Of a stretch of DNA of 64,000 nt, positions 57,040-64,000 are shown one piece after another; positions within the stretch are counted from its first letter, which is position 1; every line of letters starts with the position of its first letter. The translations under genes and the position numbers were made by a program. This DNA is from Lunularia cruciata. Lineage: Eukaryota; Streptophyta; Marchantiopsida; Lunulariales; Lunulariaceae. Under the pieces are notes generated by a model, which saw nothing but the letters and a program-made list of their open reading frames with translations, did not search any database and was not told the DNA's origin. The stretch is taken from contig OX419762.1 in assembly GCA_948567375.1 (NCBI GenBank), forward strand, positions 40,839,034 to 40,903,033, in the 5' to 3' direction.

Positions 57040-60000
57040 TTTCAATAGAGACGTTACTGCTTGAAGCAGCACTTTGGGAAGCAACCGAGTTTGCTTTGGC
57101 ACTCATGAGCTTTTGAACAGAACTCGGTTCAAGGGTACTGACATTCTCTCAGCTACTTCGGCACTGCGTTTGGCACTGATGAAGTTGCACGTGCTTTCAA
57201 GGAGGTTTACTATGACCGCCTTCTGCTTCCTTCAGTGTTTTTGGTGTTTTAGGATTCATGTGTTCATAGCACATGCTGCGATATACTCTAACCGGTCCTC
57301 TAACGCTTAGAATTACTTCCCCCCTTCTCTGAAAGATTTCCACGTGTCTTTCTTCGTACCCATACCAGTTATTGTTGTGATTCCCACTCTTCTTTCTTAG
57401 TACCCAAACAGTTTTAGTTGCAATCTGTCTCAGCCATAACTACGTACTGTTGTCTCTCACACCGCGCCCCACTCCAACTATCTCCGGCTTCTACTCTCTT
57501 TGTTTGCATACTGATCTGCCTGTCTCACGGATCTTCCACGACTTTCGAATTCAAGGCTTCTACTCAATTCCCGACTTCAGTTTAACTGAATCTTTCTCGT
57601 CTGGCTCGTTTGGTCGTCAATTCCCCATTGTGTCATTTTTATACATTTGCTGTTTATCTGGTAACGTTTATATGATGCATGCTACTTGTTTACGGGTGTT
57701 GCTCCTTAGATGTTTCTAGGTTGCGTTTACTTCTGCTTACATTCGATAAGTTGTATCCATTTCATCTCCTTTCCAGGTTCTATACTAATTTCGACTTGCA
57801 CATGTTTTGTATATATTCCATATCATGCATCTCATTTGCATCCAATGAGTTCTGGATCTCCCGTTCGAGGAACCGCTTCTGTCCTTATTTTCCTATAACA
57901 TGCCATTCTTGCTTGCTACCTCAACGCTGGTTGTGGGGATCCTTACCCACTCTTGCTGCACATATATATCATGCCTTCATTTTATCCTCGTTTCTCGTAC
58001 CATGCTGACTCACCTCCATCCACATCAGCCTTACTGTTCATGGTCACTGTTCTGCCTCCGGACCATGCTGACTCACCTCCGTCCACGTCAGACTTCTGGT
58101 TCTTGGTCACTGTTCCACCTACGTTAGGCTTTTCTCGGTGACTCACCTCGTGGCACATCAAGACGACCCGTCATGGGATTTATAGCTTTACCCATCCCTC
58201 TTTCACCTACACCTTCCCTCTTCCATTGGCACAAATGGGGACCTCTCTGCACGGACATACCTTTTCCAGATCAATCTCTACACTGAACCTTAAGCATACT
58301 TTCCCTTTCCCTCCGCGAAGAATTTCGCTCTATCTTACAAAAAGAAAACAATATCCATGGTTATCATGGGCTTAGTATCTATAGAGATTTGAGAACATCT
58401 GTTCTTTTTGCCAGGTGGGGAGCTCATGCTCGAGCCCACCAGTAGTTTTTCCCTTAAACTCGTATACCATTTCGTGACTCCTGAAGTGATACATATACTC
58501 TGCCTACCACTATTTGCCATGTGGACTTTGATCATTTGCTTATGGACACGGAGCCTCTGCTTATGGACACGTGGGCCCACCTAGTCCTTCACTTCATAAG
58601 AGGCTGATTTTGCCTCCATGCTTTGTCCTTCCGCGAGATGCCCTCACTCTTTTCGGTGCTTTTATTTGCTTCTCTGTTCGCCTTTGTTTCTCCTTTTTGA
58701 GTTGCCTAGTCCCTTCCTGTGTAGCGCTGATGTTTCTTGCTCCCCCCTTGTATCACTTGTGCACCTTTGCTTGATTTTTTCTCTTTGTTGTGTCCTGGAT
58801 TTTCTCTCTACTAATGCATGTTTGTGATTTCAGGGATCGATCAGGTATGTCTCGTCTTCTTCCCTCCTCTTAATCATGTGGATTCTTTTCTTTCTTGCCT
58901 GATACTCATTATGCGGCTGAGACTCCTGCGCTCATTTCTGTACCTACACTTCTGCTTGCCCTTTATTTCCACATTTCCATTTCGGTTCTTTTGTTCTTTT
59001 GACATTCCCACTACATATGCAGCACTTTAGGGGAGCAACCGAGTTTGCCTTGGCACTCATGAGTTTTCGAGCAGAAACTCAGCACAAGGGGGTACTGACA
59101 ATTGCTCAGCTACTTCGGCACTGCGTGAGGCACTGATGAAGTCGCAGGTGTTTTCGTGGAGGTTTATTATGGCCGCCTTCTGCTTCCCTTAGCTGTTTAG
59201 CATCTCAGGACTCCAGCGTCCATAGCACTGGTTGTGATATTCTTTATATCCTGTCCTCTTATGCTTCGCTCTCGTTACCCTTTTACACTTTGACCCATTT
59301 TTGCAGCCACATCATCTGAGAACTCTTGTTTTGTTCCACTCCTACATTCCCCAACTAATTCCCTCCCTAGTCTTTTCCCTTCGCTCTTTGACTGCTTCCT
59401 GCTTCGCCTTCCTGTGTCTGCAGTGTTCCTACCCAGACTCCAGCCCACGTTCTTCATCTTTGTTCATACACTGCTTACTGGCGGGCTCTTACATCACGTT
59501 TCCTATTTCTTGCTATCATTTGCATAGATGCTCTTGATTTCATGTTCTTTATTAGTCCGTTGGCCATCAGTTATTCTCAATTTGTTCCAATTATGCTTTT
59601 GCTGCAGGTTACATTCGATGCATTCTACCTTAGGGATTTCACACTACTCTAGCATTGTGATTCATGTACATATTGCTTATCGATCATTTGCACTTCATGA
59701 GTTCTGGATAACCCATTCCCAGAATGGCTTCTGTTCTCGTATACCAATATATATCATGCCTTGGCACTGATGAAATTGCATGTGTTTTAGTGAAGGTTTA
59801 CTATGGCCGCCTTCTGCTTCCCTCAGTTTGTTTAGTGTCTCAGGACTCTAGCGGCCATAGTGCTTGTGGTGATATACTCTATCCAGTCCTTTGATGCTTT
59901 GCTCCTTCTCAGCCTCTCCATCCACTCTTCCCCTTTGCTCCAACTCACATTTGTTGTTTTGCTTCATGGTTCCCTTACATGTGTTCTGTACAGTCTGTCA

Positions 60001-61915
60001 ATTTCAGTTCTCTTGAATGGTTTAGTTTTGACTTGTGGGTCGTCAATTACAGCTTGTTTATTTCACTACATGCTTTACTTATAGCTGATGTATATCTGTT
60101 CTCTACTGTTGATCAGGATATAGTGATACTTAGTATGTGCTTAACCTCGCATTTAATCTGTTAGATTCTTTACCTTATTTAGGGTTTCATTTCTCATTTT
60201 GATTTACACACATCATGTTTACATTTCATATGCACACCATTTGTGCGTAATGAGTTCTGGATCCCCTGTTTTTTGAATGGCTTCTGCTCTCATGTCTGAA
60301 TATATATCATGCCCATACTATGGCCGTCTTCTGCTTCCCTCAGCTGTTTGGCTTCTCTGGACGCAGGCGTCCATAGCGCTTGCTGTGATATATCGGTATC
60401 CATGTCCTTGGATGCTTTGCTCGTCTTCCCTCGTTCTCTGAGTGATTTATCCTTCCTGTGCTCTGTCTCATCCACCTTCTCCGATTATTGTTTCCTGACT
60501 CAGCTCTTCCTTGACCCGCGATATTTACCGACTATTACTTGTCTCTTGCCACCAGTTCATCTCCATCCTTTTCAGCTGTCTGTTTCTTCCTGGGGTCTTT
60601 ATTTTTCTACTTATGTGGGAGTACTGTCTCCGTTTCTTTGCAGGCTGCATCTCAACTATACGAGTTGCTATCTAACGGTTTCCATGTGACAGTTATTTCG
60701 CGTTTCATTCGATGATGTTTCTCATATAGATATGCTGGTGTTTCAATATGTTTATTTCGATTATGCCATTGCTGGAGGTTACCTTCGATGCATTCTAACT
60801 TCGGGATTTCATCCTACTCTAGTCTTGCGTGTCGCTTACCTTCCGTGCATTCTACCCTCGGGGTTTCATATTCCTAGTGTTGAGTATCATGTACATATTG
60901 TTTATCGCTCATTTGCACTTCATGAGTTCTGGATAACCCGTTCCCAGAACAGCTTCCATTCTCGTATACCTATATATCATGCCTTTTTCGTGTTGTTGTG
61001 CCTTATTGTTTCGCGTATCCGGACTCCAGTGTCCATAGCGCTGGGAGTGATATACTTTATCCTGTCCTCTTACGCTCCGCTATAGTTACACTCTTACATT
61101 TCTACCCGTTTCTGCAGCCATATCCTTCGCGAAATGCCTGCTACATCCACACATTCCTGTACTATTTCACTCCCTAGTCTTTTCCCTTCGCTCTCTGACT
61201 GCTTCCTGCCTCGCTCTCTACTGTTTCCTGTGTTCCTCCCCCACTCCATCCCACGTTCTTATCTTCATCTGCGCACTGTATCCTGGTGGGCTCTTATAGC
61301 AAGTTTCCTATTCCTCTTGCTTCATCCACGCACTGCATCCTGGCGGGCTCTTACAGCACATAGCACGTTTCCTATGCCTCTCGCTTTTGGTTGCATTGCT
61401 GCTCTCTGACTTCATTATTTTTTACTGGTGAACTCTTACATCAAGCTTTCTAACCCACGCTCACGTTGGCCTTGCTGCTCTCAATTTCAAGTTCGTTATT
61501 GTCCATTAGCAGTACGGTGTTTCTCAATTTCTTGCACTTATGCCTTTGCTACAGGTTACTTTTTTGCACCTATACTTTTGCTGCAGGTTATTTTTGATGC
61601 ATTTTACACTAAAGCTTTCATACTACACTAGCACTGTAATTCAAGTAAATGTTGTTTATCGAATATGTGCACTTCATGAGTTCTGGATAACCCGTTCCCA
61701 GAACGGCTTCTGCTCTGATTTACCAATATATCATGCCTTTTATGCTTTTGCTGCAGGTTACATTCGATGCATTCTACCTTAGGGCTTTAACACTACTCTA
61801 GCATTGTGATTCATGTCCATATTGCTTATTGATCATTTGCACTTCATGAGTTCTGGATAATCCGTTCCCAGAACGGCTTCTGTTCTCGTATACTAATATA
61901 TCATGCCTTTTACCT
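57040..61915. repeat. Degenerate repeat array in the host intron
   Basis: Two modules recur. Module 1 (ggcactgatgaagt, gtttactatggccgccttctgcttccctcag, ccatagcgct, gatatact) appears at about 57.07-57.31, 59.03-59.28, 59.76-59.89, 60.31-60.42 and 60.98-61.09 kb. Module 2 (ggttacattcgatgcattctacc, cacttcatgagttctggataacccgttcccagaa, atatatcatgcc) appears at about 59.61-59.76, 60.78-60.98, 61.58-61.74 and 61.75-61.91 kb, with a partial copy at about 57.8-57.9 kb. Copies are truncated and diverged. This indicates repeated duplication inside the intron. No protein is encoded that I recognise. Confidence 0.75.
58333..58866. repeat. Long direct repeat, copy 1
   Basis: About 534 bp, matching 63,405-64,000 (tatccatggttatcatgggcttagtatctatagag to ttcttccctc). 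Both copies end with a splice-like mini-unit: tgatttcag, an 11-base ggatc-atcag segment (58,834-58,844), then gtatgtct. Confidence 0.85.
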
Positions 61916-61919
61916 CTAA

Positions 61920-63183
61920 GGAGATAGACAAAGCTCGCATATAATCTCTGCTGCAGGACCAAGAAGTCTTACAGGCTTTACCTCCAGGTACTCCATGTAC
62001 CATCCCCATTGTTGCTTCTAAGTTTGGGAAAACTCTAGGTTGTTTACACTTTAACTTTGTCTCACTATCATGGAAGTTATCAAACTTTTCTTCTCCTCCT
62101 CCATGCAGTTGTCTTCACCATCCAGGTTTCATTAACCTGTAACATGGACATGTCATTACAGTTTTGCTTCAGATTTTACCTTCCTCCAACATATCACTTC
62201 TCTTCTCCAGAGGAACCAAGTTTGGTATTTGCCCACCTCTCCCCCCTCTACTTTCATTGCTATCCAAACTTGCATTCGCAACTTTGCTCTTTCTTATGAA
62301 GCTACACTGGGCACCAAAGGTACTTTTGACCAATGGAAAGTCATCTTTTTACAAAAAGTTAAAACTTTTACTGAATCTCCCTCCCATTTCAGACAATTTC
62401 AATGCTGTAGATCCGATCTTCCTTTCTCCTCATGATAGAAAACTTCTTGCTCGTTGCAAGTCCCATTTCATTGTTACTTATATGTACAAGTGTCCTAACA
62501 ATTTTGTATTTGTTTGTAGACAATTTTACATTCAAACTTTACTCAATGAGCTTCATTCTCCCTCGGCTACCTATAAACACCCATGGATTCCTCAAACCCA
62601 GCTCTTACTTACTCACCACAGTTTCAATACCTCTCAGGGATTTCGCACTTCCAAGGATTCCGAGAAACTCCCCTACTTCTGCTGTGCTTGGAAATTCCAT
62701 AAGTCTCTTGTTGTTCCTAGGTTCATTGCTGCAGGATACTCTACTTCCTTTTCTGAACTTTCTCGCTGGCTAAGCTCCTTCTTCAAAGCACTGATACCTT
62801 CTGCAAAAGACCTTCAGAGGAATGAATTCTTACGCGTGGGGCTGATGGTCGACTCTAGCCGGATCTTGGATGACTCTTGTAGAGTTCCCGTTTTACTTGA
62901 GAAGGTGCAAAGATTACGCAAGACAAGATCCTCTACTCCCCCAGACTCTGGTTTGCAGAAGACTCCTGCCACCCTGGAGAAAGTTCTTTTTCAAAGTCTT
63001 GATTTCATCACCCTTTATACAAAGATCCACCTCCATGATCTCAAAACAAGGCTGTCTACTCTCATCAGATCTATTTTCCATTACAGGTTCACTCTGAATA
63101 GGGGAACTGTGTTGCTTGTTGAGACCTCTACACTTGACTCCAAATATAGATGGCTTAAAAACAGAAACAATGTTTCTCAATAG
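61920..63183 (+). mobile_element. Penelope-like reverse transcriptase fragment
   Basis: A plus-strand frame of 339 codons (62,164-63,183) contains CKSHFIVTYMYKCPNNFVFVC, then LPYFCCAWKFHKSLVVPRFI and AGYSTSFSELSRWLSSFFKALIPS, then LDFITLYTKIHLHDLKTRL. The order (a core before the finger domain, KxHK with RFI, then an F-x-LYT-I block) matches the N-terminal half of Penelope-like RTs rather than LINE or LTR RTs. The catalytic core and any endonuclease are missing, so this is a 3'-truncated fragment. Sequence just upstream (from about 61.92 kb) has related but broken frames. It lies in sense orientation within the host intron. Confidence 0.55.
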
Positions 63184-63404
63184 GCAAAACACTTCTAACT
63201 TTGGTCACATCAAGACAATCTCTCTCCCTCATGTTCTTTCAGACATTTCCTTCAAATGTAAATTAGGGATTATACAATCAGAGTGTGTTAGATATAGATG
63301 AATATGTAATTCCAAAAAGTCATACCTTTCAGCTTGTATGAAACTTACAAATAGCCTTGTCTCTGAAATTACTCCCTTCACCTGATCTAGAAAAATTTTT
63401 GCTG

Positions 63405-64000
63405 CCTTACAAATGGAAAAAAGTATCCATGGTTACCATGGGCTTAGTATCTATAGAGATTTAAGAACATCTGTTCTTTCTGCCAGGCAGGGAGTTCATG
63501 TTCGAGCCCACCAATAGTTTTTCCCATAGGCTTGCATACCATATTGTTGTACGGGAGTTCTACTTGACTTCTGAACTTGAATTAATACTGTCTACCACTA
63601 TTTTCATTCACATACGGTTTTGGTTTTCTGCCATGTGGTCTTTGAAAGTTTGCTTATGACATGTGGGCTTTTGCTTATGGACACCCCCCGGGCCCCACCT
63701 TGTCCATCACTTCATCCGAGACAGATTTTGCCTCTTTTCTTTGCCCTTTCCTGTGATGCTCTAGGTCCTTTCAGGATTTTCCTTGCTTCTCTGTTCTTTC
63801 CTTTTAACACTTCGCTTTTGCTTTTCCTGTTTGAGTTGACTCATCCCTTCGTGTGCAGCGCTGATGTTTCTTGCTCCCCTCTTGCATCACTAACTAACCT
63901 CTTCTTGACAATTTCTCATTGCTGTGTCTTGGATTTTCTCTCTACTAATGAATGTTTGTGATTTCAGGGATCCATCAGGTATGTCTCTATTTCTTCCCTC
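63405..64000. repeat. Long direct repeat, copy 2 (runs to window end)
   Basis: Matches 58,333-58,866 in the same orientation, with many substitutions and some extra bases. It contains the corresponding mini-unit at 63,968-63,978 flanked by tttcag and gtatgtct. It may continue past the window. Confidence 0.85.

Larger units (their letters stand above)
56565..64000 (+). other. Intron 3 of the HP30-like gene (or its 3' neighbourhood)
   Basis: After the donor at 56,565 no downstream exon of the gene was recognised up to the window end, so intron 3 is at least 7.4 kb if the gene is intact. The plus strand is strongly pyrimidine-rich (C/T) throughout. It contains a degenerate repeat array, a Penelope-like RT fragment and a pair of long direct repeats, annotated separately. 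Alternatively the gene is truncated here. Confidence 0.6.

Noticed and set aside
57061-57310. Coding exon within the intron (frame with ATEFALALMSF-like wording)
   Set aside because: The same sequence recurs in diverged, shifted copies across the intron, so it is part of the repeat module.
61950-62000. Exon 4 of the HP30-like gene (ctgcag followed by gaccaagaag and a gt donor)
   Set aside because: The encoded residues do not match the expected region before or within the SAM domain, and the site sits at the edge of the RT-related relic.

Overview
The window looks like nuclear DNA of a land plant with a large, transposon-rich genome. The evidence is one recognisable host gene with GT-AG introns (an HP30-type Tim17-family organelle import protein at 55.1-56.6 kb, running off the right edge), plant-type Ty3/gypsy and Ty1/copia elements nested in one another, and a decayed PIF/Harbinger transposon. 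The host gene's third intron exceeds 7.4 kb. I cannot name the species. Long introns, a Penelope-like RT fragment and a methyltransferase-bearing gypsy element would suit a fern, lycophyte, bryophyte or gymnosperm better than a compact flowering-plant genome, but that is inference.

Layout. 1-8.17 kb: mostly unassignable decayed sequence with a PIF/Harbinger transposase pseudogene at about 4.6-5.9 kb and small repeats. 8,170-32,224: one old chromodomain gypsy element (called R here, target duplication cctag) split by two later insertions. The first is a young-looking, apparently whole gypsy element A (9,611-17,438; the two 692-bp LTRs look identical; target duplication ggac). The second is gypsy element D (21,678-31,624; target duplication aagg), which carries a C5 cytosine DNA methyltransferase domain between protease and RT and a PHD finger after the integrase. 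32.2-40.2 kb: decayed sequence with a coiled-coil repeat relic, a possible Myb/trihelix-like relic, a LINE-like RT relic and a 107-109-bp tandem repeat. 40,233-54,360: an old copia element on the minus strand, interrupted by a solo LTR of family A (42,197-42,883, duplication gtcc) and by a solo LTR of family R (44,485-50,774, duplication aatct). That R solo LTR is itself split by a chromodomain gypsy element G (45,092-50,641). 54.4-64 kb: the host gene, with an intron built from degenerate repeat units and a Penelope-like RT fragment.

The item most worth following is element D. It combines gag, protease, cytosine methyltransferase, RT, RNase H, integrase and PHD finger in one gypsy element. 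This pairs a DNA-methylating domain with a chromatin-reading domain in a mobile element. The copy here is a fossil with roughly ten breaks, but its domains are clear. All coordinates were read by eye; no database search was possible. Retroelements are described only at family, part and boundary level.
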